A stretch of DNA of 64,000 nucleotides, from assembly GCA_951813085.1 (NCBI GenBank), contig OX638348.1, positions 3,791,627 through 3,855,626 of the forward strand, written 5' to 3'. The notes under the pieces were generated by a model, which was given only the letters and a program-made list of their open reading frames with translations, was not told where the DNA came from and searched no databases. The translations under genes and the position numbers were made by a program. Source of the DNA: an uncultured Opitutaceae bacterium. Lineage in GTDB: Bacteria > Verrucomicrobiota > Verrucomicrobiia > Opitutales > Opitutaceae. Of this stretch, positions 9,634-18,484 are shown piece by piece (the first letter of the stretch is position 1; each line of letters starts with the position of its first letter).

Positions 9634-10959
9634 ATGTATAAACAGATAGGCTTTTTCCTCCTCCTTACTTCGATCGTACTCGCATCAGCTCGATCGGAAC
9701 GGCCCAATTTCTTAATTATCTTCATCGATGACCTGGGGTATGGCGATGTCGGTTGCTTTGGGGGAACCGATGCTCGAACGCCCAATATTGATCGACTCGC
9801 GAGCGAAGGGGTGCGCTTTACGTCCTTCTATGCTCAATCAGTTTGCGGTCCCTCTCGAGGGGCGCTTATGACAGGGCGCTATCCGCATCGCGTGGGTGGC
9901 GGTTGGACCACGAACGCAGAGGAGGTTTTCATTAGCGAAATCCTTCGAGAGGCAGGATACGCTACCGGGTGCGTAGGGAAGTGGGATATGTCGCGTCGTC
10001 GATACCAAGAGGCGTTGGTGCCTAATTCGCAGGGATTCGACTGGTACTACGGCGCCCTGGGAGCCAATGACGGAAACAAAGTGACTCCGTATCAGGATAG
10101 GCAGGAACTTGAAACGACTACCGATATGGCGGGTCTGACGGAACTGTTTACGGACAAAAGTATCGAGTTTTTAGAAGCGCATAAAGACGAGCCATTTTTC
10201 CTATATCTCGCTCACACGATGATGCACGTGGTCATCGATGCGTCGCCGCGATTCCGGAATCGAACCGGTAACGGCCTCTACGCAGATACGCTTGAAGAGC
10301 TTGACGCTGAAATCGGTAGGCTGCTAGCTAGTCTGGATGACCTAGGGTTGGCTGAAAATACGGTAGTGCTATTCACCTCTGACAATGGACCTTGGTCCAA
10401 TGACCAGAATCGCCAGCATACTAAGAATGCGAAGTATGTGAAATGGACCGATGGACCGGAGCTCCCCTAGGGGAGCTCTGGTCCCTTGCGCGGGGCGAAG
10501 GGTTCTAATTGGGAAGGGGGCGTGCGTGTCCCAGCAATCGTCAGGTGGCCAAGTGGAACCCCTTCAGGATTAGCAAGCGACGCGATTGTATCCACGCTGG
10601 ACGTACTACCAACGTTTGCCTCGCTTGCGGGGGTTTTTGATAAGGTGCCGGATGATCGGGAAATTGATGGCGTGGATCAATCCGATTTGATGAAAGGAAG
10701 AAGCGTTGCGGGAGCCCGCAATGGCTTTCTTTACTTCGAGAAAGATGAGCTACAAGCAGTGAGGGAAGGGCCTTGGAAGCCACGTCTCCCAGACTTGAAA
10801 GAGCTGCGCACTTGGACAGAGATCGATGTTGGCACCAATGAAATTGAGCTCTATCATCTAAACCGCGACCTTGGGGAAACCAAAAACGTCGCTGACGAAA
10901 ACCCTGATGTAGTGAAACAGATGATGGAGATCGCCGAGTCTGCGAAAGTGAATCGATAG
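9634..10959 (+). pseudogene. Type I sulfatase interrupted by an in-frame TAG
   Basis: A secreted sulfatase (signal peptide MYKQIGFFLLLTSIVLASA; formylglycine motif C71-G-P-S-R). The reading frame stops at TAG 10468-10470 and resumes in the same frame as GSSGPLRGAKGSNWEGG, the motif expected right after 'SDNGPW' in this family. So this is one gene with a nonsense codon, not two genes. The stop sits at the centre of a 32-base near-palindrome. ATG 9634 is preferred over the upstream TTG 9622 because the signal peptide follows it directly. Whether the TAG is a true mutation, a read-through codon or an assembly error at a fold-back sequence cannot be told from the sequence. Confidence 0.8.
10453..10484. 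repeat. 32-bp near-perfect palindrome inside a sulfatase gene
   Basis: The core 10459-10478 (GAGCTCCCCTAGGGGAGCTC) is a perfect 20-bp palindrome. It is extended on both sides by one G/T pair and then GGACC/GGTCC, so 15 of 16 arm positions are complementary and the odd one would be a G-U pair in RNA. The in-frame TAG of the surrounding sulfatase gene is in its centre. Confidence 0.9.
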
Positions 10960-11031
10960 GTCAGCGCCGGCCTTGGATCGTCGCTCCATTTGTCTATTGA
11001 TAAACCCTGTCTCGCGTTTTAGGTTTTTGAG

Positions 11032-12528
11032 ATGAACTCGATTTTTCGCTCCTCTATATTCATCGCCCTCTTTTCGATGGGAGTTGCCGTGGTAGGCGCT
11101 TCCGAGATGCCGAATGTGATACTCATGATGGGGGACGATCATGGCTGGGACGAGGTCGCCTACAATGGACACCCGCATTTGCGCACGCCTGTCTTAGATG
11201 AAATGGCGGCGACGGGGTTGCGGCTGGATCGATTCTATTCCGCGCACCCTTCCTGCTCTCCCACAAGGGGCAGTTTCCTAACCGGTCGGCATCCCAATCG
11301 ATATGGTACGTTCTCGCCGAATTGGTCGATTCGGCCCGAGGAGATTTCAATTGGGCATATTATGAAACAGGCGGGCTATCGAACGGGCCACTTTGGGAAG
11401 TGGCACGTAGGTCCGGTAAAGAAAGAATCGCCAACGAACCCTGGCGCGATGGGATTCGATGTCTGGGTATCCCACGACAATTTCTTTGAGCTCGACCCCG
11501 TCCTGTCGCGAAACGGGGGACCCCCAAAGAAATACCCAGGAGAGAGTTCAGAAATCGTAATTGACGAGGCGATACAGTTTATCGGCGAAACAGAAAAGAA
11601 TCACAAGCCCTTCATGGCAGTTATTTGGTTCGGGTCTCCGCATGAGCCGTATATGGCGTTGCCTGAGGATCTCGCCCTGTATAAGGATTTGCCCCAGGAA
11701 TACAGCGAGCGATCTGTTTCTTTGACAAGCGTGGAAACGGGACAACGAACAACGCGACCGCTTAGAGATGTACTACAGGAACGGTATTCGGAGATCACTG
11801 CCATGGATAGAGCTATTGGCAAATTGCGAAACTATCTAGAAGGGGCGGATCTCCGCGAGAATACGATTCTGTTGTATTGCGGCGACAACGGGACGCCTTC
11901 GAGCGGAAATGTGACCAATCCCTTCCGTGGCTTAAAGGGGAATGTGTACGAAGGGGGGACGAGAGTGCCGGGGGTGATCGAATGGCCGTCAAAAATTCCG
12001 TCACAACGTATTTCCAATGCGCATACAGTAACGAGCGATATATTGCCCACGCTCTGCTCCTTGACGGGACAACCCTTGCCGGATCGCCCTATTGATGGAG
12101 TTGATCTTTCCCCGTTATTCGACGGGGATATGGCGCAACGCTCACGGCCGCTCTTTTTTTGGTCCTATGATACAGGCGCTGAAACATCGGTGGAAAGGGA
12201 TCCCTACATCGAACTTCATCTGCAAGAAGGGACTACGCCATTGAAAAAGATGATGAATGGAAAGTATACGAGAACATTTCGAAACCTGAAGCATCCGGTG
12301 ATTCAAGAGAGCGACTTTGGCGGTCCGAGGACCGTACTCAAAAATCGTTACAAGCTAGTGGTGGATGGGGAAGGAAAGGGCCGTGTAGAGCTTTACAACA
12401 TCCTCGAGGATCCGTATGAAAAAACCAATCTTGCCGATCGTCATCCACACTTGGTGAAGCAATTGTCCGCAGAGCTGAAACGTTGGCAGGGTTCCGTCTT
12501 GAATAGCTTAACCGGCGCGGACTACTAA
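11032..12528 (+). CDS. Secreted type I sulfatase
   Basis: Intact sulfatase of 498 aa. A signal peptide (IFIALFSMGVAVVGAS) is followed by 'MPNVILMMGDDHGWDE', where the Asp pair binds the metal. The formylglycine motif is C75-S-P-T-R with 'GSFLTGRHPNRYG'. The second metal site is 'LLYCGDNGTPSSGN', followed by 'LKGNVYEGGTRVPGVIEWP', the conserved region also seen in its neighbours. Likely exported and active on sulfated glycans. It requires a formylglycine-generating enzyme or anaerobic maturase, neither of which is in the window. Third sulfatase in a row on this strand; 72 bases separate it from the previous one. Confidence 0.93.
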   Translation: MNSIFRSSIFIALFSMGVAVVGASEMPNVILMMGDDHGWDEVAYNGHPHLRTPVLDEMAATGLRLDRFYSAHPSCSPTRGSFLTGRHPNRYGTFSPNWSIRPEEISIGHIMKQAGYRTGHFGKWHVGPVKKESPTNPGAMGFDVWVSHDNFFELDPVLSRNGGPPKKYPGESSEIVIDEAIQFIGETEKNHKPFMAVIWFGSPHEPYMALPEDLALYKDLPQEYSERSVSLTSVETGQRTTRPLRDVLQERYSEITAMDRAIGKLRNYLEGADLRENTILLYCGDNGTPSSGNVTNPFRGLKGNVYEGGTRVPGVIEWPSKIPSQRISNAHTVTSDILPTLCSLTGQPLPDRPIDGVDLSPLFDGDMAQRSRPLFFWSYDTGAETSVERDPYIELHLQEGTTPLKKMMNGKYTRTFRNLKHPVIQESDFGGPRTVLKNRYKLVVDGEGKGRVELYNILEDPYEKTNLADRHPHLVKQLSAELKRWQGSVLNSLTGADY

Positions 12529-12568
12529 AGACGATTGAAGCATTCGTCGCCTTGTCCTCCCGGTAATC

Positions 12569-13468
12569 TCAATTCTGCGGCTCGTCTAGGTTTTCCTCGG
12601 AACTAATAACTTCGATCTTCCCCATTTTCACGCGGGATTTGTCGGTGACGTGCTTCTTTACGAGTTCTCCCATGTTCTCGCCGAAGTAGTTTCCTGCGAC
12701 CAGGTTCATGTCCTTGATCGCCTGATCGAAAGTCTGGCCGATTGCCCGTATGCTGTATCGAGTGGTCCAGTGCATATGAACTTCGCCCTTTCTCATAAGC
12801 GGTAGGTCATAGGCCATGAGTACGATGAAGTAGCGTCGATCGCTTAGAAGGCTCTTCAATAGGTATTCTTCATGCGGTGATCCGTGGTCATCGAACGCTT
12901 CCTCCATGCCAAGGAGGCGCGCATTGTAGAACATGCCGCCCTGATTGCCCTCCTGGATGGCTATGGAAGAATTCACGTTGAATTGGTAATTCTGGATAGC
13001 TTCAAGATCCGCTCCCGTAGCAGCGCTTCCACCCGTGTCGATATCTTGAAACTCATAGTCTTCAAGCGAGGTATAGCCGAGCAGATCTTCCTGGCTCTCC
13101 TGCGTGGTGGTGACGCCATAGTGCACGACAATGACCATTTCAGCGGCATCTGGGTCAGGTACTGGGTTGAAGTTCTGCTTTTGCAGATGCGTAGCGATGT
13201 CCAGTATCACTTCATCGAATGGAAAGGCGTCCATGGCGGGATCCGCTCGATTGCCTCCGTGAAACCGGCCTTTCATGAAAACGTAGGTGATCGGCTCGCC
13301 TGTATCGACATCCTCTCTTGCGACGAGGAAGGCTTCGTCCGCCTTTGAGTTGATGACCACCTGGTTAGCGGCGTTCAAAGCAGAGAATTGCAATAGCGTG
13401 GCAAAAACGCAAATTTGAGACAGATGACAGGCTTTAGCCCTAAGTCCAACGAATTCTAATTTATCCAT
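12569..13468 (-). CDS. Hypothetical secreted protein (DUF4136-like)
   Basis: About 299 aa from ATG 13468 (a GTG three codons earlier is possible). An N-terminal hydrophobic stretch (ICVFATLLQFSALNAA) suggests export. The body contains a 'FPFDEVILDIATHLQKQNFNPV' helix and 'AEMVIVVHYGVTTT' strand. This arrangement resembles DUF4136-type lipoproteins, in which a two-part alpha/beta domain ends in a pattern of conserved Asp residues ('DAAEMVIVVHYG'). It is not a confident family call. It ends convergently with the sulfatase 41 bases away. Confidence 0.6.
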   Translation of the reverse strand: MDKLEFVGLRAKACHLSQICVFATLLQFSALNAANQVVINSKADEAFLVAREDVDTGEPITYVFMKGRFHGGNRADPAMDAFPFDEVILDIATHLQKQNFNPVPDPDAAEMVIVVHYGVTTTQESQEDLLGYTSLEDYEFQDIDTGGSAATGADLEAIQNYQFNVNSSIAIQEGNQGGMFYNARLLGMEEAFDDHGSPHEEYLLKSLLSDRRYFIVLMAYDLPLMRKGEVHMHWTTRYSIRAIGQTFDQAIKDMNLVAGNYFGENMGELVKKHVTDKSRVKMGKIEVISSEENLDEPQN

Positions 13469-13606
13469 CCGAAACACAAAGTTGATTTCTAGCTACCGTT
13501 TTAGCGCGCGGTCGCTCAAGGGTCAACGTCTGCATTGAGCGTTAGGTTTCACTGCATTTCCCTAGCCCTTTATATGGAATTACGCCGATAGCTTGGGCTT
13601 GGACGC

Positions 13607-13637
13607 AAAAAAAAAGAGGCCGCGATGAAGCGGCCTC
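13607..13637 (-). terminator. Rho-independent terminator of the porin gene
   Basis: On the minus strand an 8-bp perfect stem (GAGGCCGC with GCGGCCTC, loop of 6) is followed by nine T residues. It lies 29 bases after the stop of the TorF-type porin gene. Confidence 0.92.
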
Positions 13638-13665
13638 CTTGAAAATTCGATTCGCAAGTCGCTAA

Positions 13666-14298
13666 CTAGAGCGATTTCGAAATTGTGAGAACGAGTCGCG
13701 TGTCGCCCAATGGATCGTTGTCGAGGTCCGTGTCCCAGAGAGAAACGTCCCATCCGATACCCTCTACTTCGCCAGAGATTCCGATCGTGTAGTAGGCCCA
13801 GGCATCTTCGTAGTCACCGTAGGCCGCGCTCAATGTTACGCCTTCGAAGTCATAGCTGTAGCTCGCTTCGATATTGTCTCCAAACTCGTCGCCAAATGAG
13901 TAGGTTAGGCCGAATCCCATGTACGCGCCACCAAGATAGAATTCGGTGAAGTTCGAATCGCTTGCTCCCGTTCTACCATGGTAGGTGTATTCGATTATCC
14001 CTACATCGTACTCGAAGCCGCCTTCGACTTCGTTGCTGAATCCGATATAGATATCGCCTTCCGTGCTTTCAGCGCGGCCAAAGTCGACACTGGCACCCCA
14101 AATCCCTGCATAGAAGCCAGACTCGTCTTCGAAGTCAAAGCCTCCTTGAATGGATGGATCTTCCATGTTTTGCGAGTATCCACGCCAGACGTAGTCTGAC
14201 TGAATTGCGACGTTTCCGGAAACATCCGCCTTTAGCGATGACATCATTACGCAAGCTGCGATTAGAGCGCTTGCCAACTTAAGATATTTACTCGTCAT
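13666..14298 (-). CDS. TorF-family putative porin
   Basis: Outer-membrane beta-barrel protein of 210 aa. After a signal peptide (YLKLASALIAACVMMSSLKA) it starts with 'DVSGNVAIQSDYVWRGYSQN', the hallmark of the TorF/Gcw_chp family (V-x-S-D-Y-V-x-R-G-x-S-Q). It then has 'AIQGGFDFE'-like and 'GFYAGIWGASVDF' strands. Alternating strands with Gly/Tyr/Asp run to a C-terminal 'LVLTISKSL', compatible with a small barrel ending. Function in this family is poorly defined; passive uptake is inferred. It is monocistronic, with its own terminator. Confidence 0.88.
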   Translation of the reverse strand: MTSKYLKLASALIAACVMMSSLKADVSGNVAIQSDYVWRGYSQNMEDPSIQGGFDFEDESGFYAGIWGASVDFGRAESTEGDIYIGFSNEVEGGFEYDVGIIEYTYHGRTGASDSNFTEFYLGGAYMGFGLTYSFGDEFGDNIEASYSYDFEGVTLSAAYGDYEDAWAYYTIGISGEVEGIGWDVSLWDTDLDNDPLGDTRLVLTISKSL

Positions 14299-14718
14299 AA
14301 GTGTAGTTTTCTGAGCTTAGATTGTTTAGATTTCATAGACCATCGTTGGTCGATTGCGTTTTAGCATTAATCGGGCCAACTCCATTTCTCCGCCCCGCAA
14401 CTATAGCGAAACTGGTGCGCTATTCAGAGGACCGGACGGTAATGATAGGCATGGTTGCTTGGGCCTTGAAACACGACTTTCTGTTGAGTCTAAAAACTTC
14501 TTAAGTAATTGTATGACAGCAAATTAAGAATTTTTTTGCCCCTCTTATGAGCTATCTCTAGACACAGGTCTAGCTATCTAATTCCAGCGCCTGCGAAAAG
14601 CTAGGCCCATTAATAATCTATTCCCTCGAATTGCTCTTGATCGAACGCTCATTGAGCGCGAAAGAGATGAAAAAGAAGCAGGAAATGATCGAAAGCTAGC
14701 GCGGATGGACGAGTCGCT
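14299..14718. other. Intergenic region, no gene seen
   Basis: About 420 bases upstream of the minus-strand porin gene and downstream of the aldo/keto reductase gene. It must hold the porin promoter, but I see no convincing consensus boxes, structured RNA or coding stretch. Confidence 0.5.
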
Positions 14719-15894
14719 TTAGCTTAGTCGCTTAATCGGCTCGTCCTTAAATAGAGCGTCAGCATCCTCGAGGATCTTGATGATACGTTCCGAGTGTGGG
14801 CTTTTGGAAAGCGCCTGTCGCATCGCGTCCTTGTCGAATGCGCTCACCGTTTTTCCTGGAAACCAATGATCGGCTGTACCGAGCATATTGTATCGCCACG
14901 TTCCAAATGCTTTCAAATCAAGGGCGCTTGCCCAAGTCCATAGCCTAACGGTATCCTTAACATTGATACTGTTCGGAATCTCGTCCCATTCCGGAATGCC
15001 GACGTGCCATGTGTCCAGCCAGTCTGGTCCAAATAGGTTTGATACTTCTACATAGATGTTCTCGAGCATCGGGGCGATCTTCGCTTCTGCGTCGTCAATG
15101 TACTCGAGGGCATCTACGTGCATATCGAAATCCTCAGGTCGAGAAGCTCCACAGCTAATCGTGTGTACGTGAGGATGAGCCCAGCAAAAGAGGTCGTTGA
15201 AGGCCATTGGATCGAGAGGGAAGCAGAGGTCACGCAACTTTTGAGGCGGATCGTAGAGTTTACCGCCTTTGTCGTTGGGGCTGATGATGAAAACACCCAT
15301 GTCCTTTTTGGCAGCGGCTTCGATAGCCGGCGCATTAAGCTGCGCGATCAGGTACCAATGCAAATTGACGTATTCGAAATCTCCGCGCTCGATCGTTTCT
15401 ACGATCTCTTCATTGGAGGCATGAGTTGAAAATCCAATGTGCTTTACCCGACCTTCTTCCTTAAGCTTGTATGCTTCTTCCAAGCAACCACTTGGGCGCA
15501 AGGCATGTTCAATCAACTCTCGATTGTTGAGGCCGTGAAGACTGAACAGATCGACGTAGTCCTGCTGCAAGTACTTCATGGAGCGCTCAAATACTTTTCG
15601 GAAGGCCTTAGGGTCCTGTTCTGGCGCTACTTTCGTTTGGAGAATATATGATTCTCGAGGCACGTTTTTGAGCGCGAACCCAAGCTGCATCTCCGAGCTT
15701 CCATAGCCGCGAGCAGTTTCGATGTGATTAATGCCGAGCTCAAGCGCTCGGGCGAGAATGCGTTCGATGTTCTCCTGTCCCTCCTTGGGAACCTCTTTCC
15801 ACGGAACATCTTCCCACTTGTGCTGATATCGCATGCCGCCGCACGAAATGACCGGCATTGAGAGTTCCGTTTTTCCAAAGCGTCTGTATTTCAT
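14719..15894 (-). CDS. Aldo/keto reductase family oxidoreductase
   Basis: Protein of 391 aa with an NADP-linked TIM-barrel aldo/keto reductase fold: N-terminal 'RRFGKTELSMPVISCGGMRY', then 'GINHIETARGYGSSEMQLG' (Tyr and the acidic active-site position), 'YILQTKVAP' (Lys) and 'VDLFSLHGLN' (His). The usual Asp of the catalytic tetrad is Glu here (IETARGYG rather than DTA..YG). This is seen in the predicted ferredoxin/AKR branch, so activity on a typical carbonyl substrate is uncertain. The C-terminal ~100 residues go beyond the usual ~320-aa barrel. Its start overlaps the end of the upstream DUF6090 gene by 4 bases, so the two are translationally coupled. Confidence 0.88.
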   Translation of the reverse strand: MKYRRFGKTELSMPVISCGGMRYQHKWEDVPWKEVPKEGQENIERILARALELGINHIETARGYGSSEMQLGFALKNVPRESYILQTKVAPEQDPKAFRKVFERSMKYLQQDYVDLFSLHGLNNRELIEHALRPSGCLEEAYKLKEEGRVKHIGFSTHASNEEIVETIERGDFEYVNLHWYLIAQLNAPAIEAAAKKDMGVFIISPNDKGGKLYDPPQKLRDLCFPLDPMAFNDLFCWAHPHVHTISCGASRPEDFDMHVDALEYIDDAEAKIAPMLENIYVEVSNLFGPDWLDTWHVGIPEWDEIPNSINVKDTVRLWTWASALDLKAFGTWRYNMLGTADHWFPGKTVSAFDKDAMRQALSKSPHSERIIKILEDADALFKDEPIKRLS

Positions 15895-16682
15895 TCTCTG
15901 CTAGTGAATGGATTTTCAGGGAGAGGCGTTTCAAACTCCTGCCGAGCACCTGGCCGCATCCCTTCGAGAAGGATTTCTCTCAACTCAATGGATTCCTCCT
16001 TCATATCTTCCCAAATGAACAGCATGAACTTAGCTCGGTTCATCTCAGGCGTGAGGTAGACTCTAATATCGGAGGCCAGCAATTGAGCAGTGATCTCATC
16101 GACTTCGGCATTGGTTAATTCGTCCTCGATTGACGCTTCGCGATCTCGAGGGATTAGCTGGTAAGCGATTTTGGGAAAATCCGTAATTCGAACATTCGAC
16201 CGCGCCTCCCGTTGCGTAACCGTATGGTAGAACCGCGTAATGCTGAGACGAAGCTCGGTTTCCCGAATCAGGCTCAGCTGACCGCTGCTTAGTATTTCTT
16301 GAAATGTCGTTTGCTCAATCGTCGGTTGTTCCCAACCAAATCTTGCGGCGTTGACGACGCTTTGCAGAAACGCGCGCTTATCTTCGATGGGCTGGCCATT
16401 AAAATAGAGAGCGACCTTTTCAAGATCCGAGATCTTGCGATGCAGCAAGCGTTCGAATCCCACAATGCGCGAATGACTGCTTTCTAGCTCCTTGCCGATT
16501 CGCTCTATGATTTTCTGTTCGTGGATACGCCTAACGCGAAAAGTACTGGCGTTGTTCAGGTATACTGCGAGGAGTACCCCGGCTACAATTAGAATGATTT
16601 CACCGAAGGCATAGAGCAGGTATTTTCTGAAGCTCCCATCAGCGATCAATTTTTGTCTAATTCTTCTGAAAATCCGGATCAT
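15891..16682 (-). CDS. DUF6090-like inner-membrane protein
   Basis: Protein of 263 aa. The N-terminus 'MIRIFRRIRQKLIADGSFRKY' followed by 'LLYAFGEIILIVAGVLLAVYLNN' is the diagnostic DUF6090 pattern: a basic stretch, then one transmembrane helix with G-E-I. The rest is helical and extracytoplasmic by prediction. Function unknown. It is first in a two-gene operon with the aldo/keto reductase, sharing ATGA. Confidence 0.82.
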   Translation of the reverse strand: MIRIFRRIRQKLIADGSFRKYLLYAFGEIILIVAGVLLAVYLNNASTFRVRRIHEQKIIERIGKELESSHSRIVGFERLLHRKISDLEKVALYFNGQPIEDKRAFLQSVVNAARFGWEQPTIEQTTFQEILSSGQLSLIRETELRLSITRFYHTVTQREARSNVRITDFPKIAYQLIPRDREASIEDELTNAEVDEITAQLLASDIRVYLTPEMNRAKFMLFIWEDMKEESIELREILLEGMRPGARQEFETPLPENPFTSRE

Positions 16683-16783
16683 TGTAGATATTCTGCCTCT
16701 TTTTGTCGCGCCGCTAGGGATCGAGCAAACACAGAATTCTTAAAGTTTTGCCTTTTTCAGCTATCCCGAAAATGTAAGTGACT

Positions 16784-18181
16784 ATGCGTGCTATTGTCCC
16801 GAATCGATTGAGCCCGAGACCGATATTCGCCCTAGCGTTTCTTTGCTTCCTGGGAACGCTGGCGCTGCCTACTGTCGATGGAGCTCCTGCAGCCGAGCCA
16901 TTTGCGAAGAATGGGGGACTGAAGATGCTGTACGACAATCGCCAGTATCCGCTTGCGGTCGCGGTCGATGGGAAGACGCATATCGTTTGGCGAGGGAGCG
17001 ATGGATTGCCATATTGCGCGAGCTACGATATGGATACGCGCGAAATTTCCGATGCGATTTGTCTAACGGATGGATACGAGGATGAGATCAATGCTAGTCA
17101 ATACCGCCGCGACCATCACTATGCCCCGGTTATCTGGTCGGATTCAGACGGATACTTGCACACCCTATTCGGTTGCCATCGAACGACCGGAATCCATCTC
17201 GTTTCAGAACGGCCCGGCGACTCGTCCAGCTGGCGGCGCGGGATAGACTTTTCCGAATCAATCTCTTATCCGAAGATTCACCGCATCTACGATGGCAAGA
17301 CGTTAGTCTATACGCGCTACTCTGGGCATTTGGGGTTTTGGCAGTACCATGTTTCTGACGATGGCGGACATAGCTGGCAGGGCGGCGGGCGTCCTGTAGT
17401 GAATTTGGGAGCGGATCCACAAGATGGCGCCCATGCAGCGTATTCAGGATCCTATAACACGACTGCAGTAAGCGAGGATGGCAAGCGCTTGCACATTGCC
17501 TTTATTTGGAAAGTGGAGGACCCCTTGTTCAATACGCGCTACAACAAGATACTGGGAGACCATACCCAGCGCTACAATTTGTACTATCTCTATGTGGATT
17601 TGCCGACCGGAAAGGGATACAATTTCGAGGGGGAAGAGGTAGAGTTGCCCTTGCGAAAAAAGACCGCGGACGACTATTGCCTCGTATGGGATACCGATGA
17701 ACGATCCGCAGCCGTGGGTCCCTCCATATGCTTGGACGAGAAAGGGGAGCCTCAATTCCTGCTCCCCGTATCGGAGGAGACTCCTCATGATAGCTATTTC
17801 TACTTTGTAAAGCGTGATGGCAATGACTGGCGAAAGACGCGTATCGCCAAGACGCTTCATCCTTTCAACGCGAGTTGCCTGCAATTGGATGAAGACGGCG
17901 ACTATCATGCATTCCTCGTTACGGGAAGTGGCGAGTCCGTGATAACGGAAGACATGGATGGGTATGGCTATGGTCGGAAAGTCCAGGAATGGATCTCCAG
18001 CGACGACGGACGCTCGTGGAAGCAGGCAAGAGATCTGACGCCTGAGCTAGGTTTACGCTATCAGAATATTCAATTTGTATCGGACAACCTGGAGCGTGAA
18101 TTCGACGATCTGTTCCTCTTTTACGGGTGGGAGAATCCAAAGAGCCCAAGTATTGGTTATATTTGGGACGCGCGCGACTAA
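16784..18181 (+). CDS. BNR-repeat (BNR_4-like) secreted beta-propeller protein
   Basis: About 465 aa from ATG 16784 (GTG 16778 also possible). A long signal peptide (PIFALAFLCFLGTLALPTVDG) is followed by a propeller domain with BNR_4 signatures: 'DGKTHIVWRGSDGLPY', 'YDGKTLVYTRYSGHLGFW', 'VSDDGGHSWQGG' (an S-x-D-x-G-x-x-W Asp box) and 'SSDDGRSWKQ'. BNR_4 proteins include seven-bladed polysaccharide lyases of the ulvan-lyase type as well as uncharacterised sugar-binding proteins. With six sulfatases and a KDG-type kinase in the window, a role in breaking down a sulfated uronate-containing polysaccharide is plausible but inferred. Confidence 0.82.
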   Translation: MRAIVPNRLSPRPIFALAFLCFLGTLALPTVDGAPAAEPFAKNGGLKMLYDNRQYPLAVAVDGKTHIVWRGSDGLPYCASYDMDTREISDAICLTDGYEDEINASQYRRDHHYAPVIWSDSDGYLHTLFGCHRTTGIHLVSERPGDSSSWRRGIDFSESISYPKIHRIYDGKTLVYTRYSGHLGFWQYHVSDDGGHSWQGGGRPVVNLGADPQDGAHAAYSGSYNTTAVSEDGKRLHIAFIWKVEDPLFNTRYNKILGDHTQRYNLYYLYVDLPTGKGYNFEGEEVELPLRKKTADDYCLVWDTDERSAAVGPSICLDEKGEPQFLLPVSEETPHDSYFYFVKRDGNDWRKTRIAKTLHPFNASCLQLDEDGDYHAFLVTGSGESVITEDMDGYGYGRKVQEWISSDDGRSWKQARDLTPELGLRYQNIQFVSDNLEREFDDLFLFYGWENPKSPSIGYIWDARD

Positions 18182-18484
18182 TTTTAGTTCGTCAGAGCGG
18201 CGAACTGAAGTGGATTTGCTCCTGTCCCAGTAATCCACAGCAAGACGACAGATCGTCCCGATTATGTCTCAAAGTCGGTCACCTTGACCCGTTTGGTTGG
18301 CAGCCCAAGGTAGTGGAGCAAAAGTATTGCGAGGGTGATCGAGGCGTTATTGGCAATCTAACTTATTGAATCAAAGCCGTTAACAAATTTATGAATTTTG
18401 GGGAATGGCCTATTTCAGCTCGGTTTGAGGGCTGTTAACGATACGGTACGGTTTATGCGTTAACCGATTCAGGAGGAAAACGGA
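18182..18484 (+). promoter_or_regulatory. clpB upstream region with three GTTAAC sites
   Basis: A gene-free leader of about 300 bases. GTTAAC occurs at 18379-18384, 18434-18439 and 18459-18464, the last two 25 bases apart and close to the start. A strong Shine-Dalgarno (AGGAGG, 18471-18476) sits 8 bases before the ATG. I see no CIRCE-type inverted repeat. The GTTAAC triplet could be an operator but could also be chance. Confidence 0.4.
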
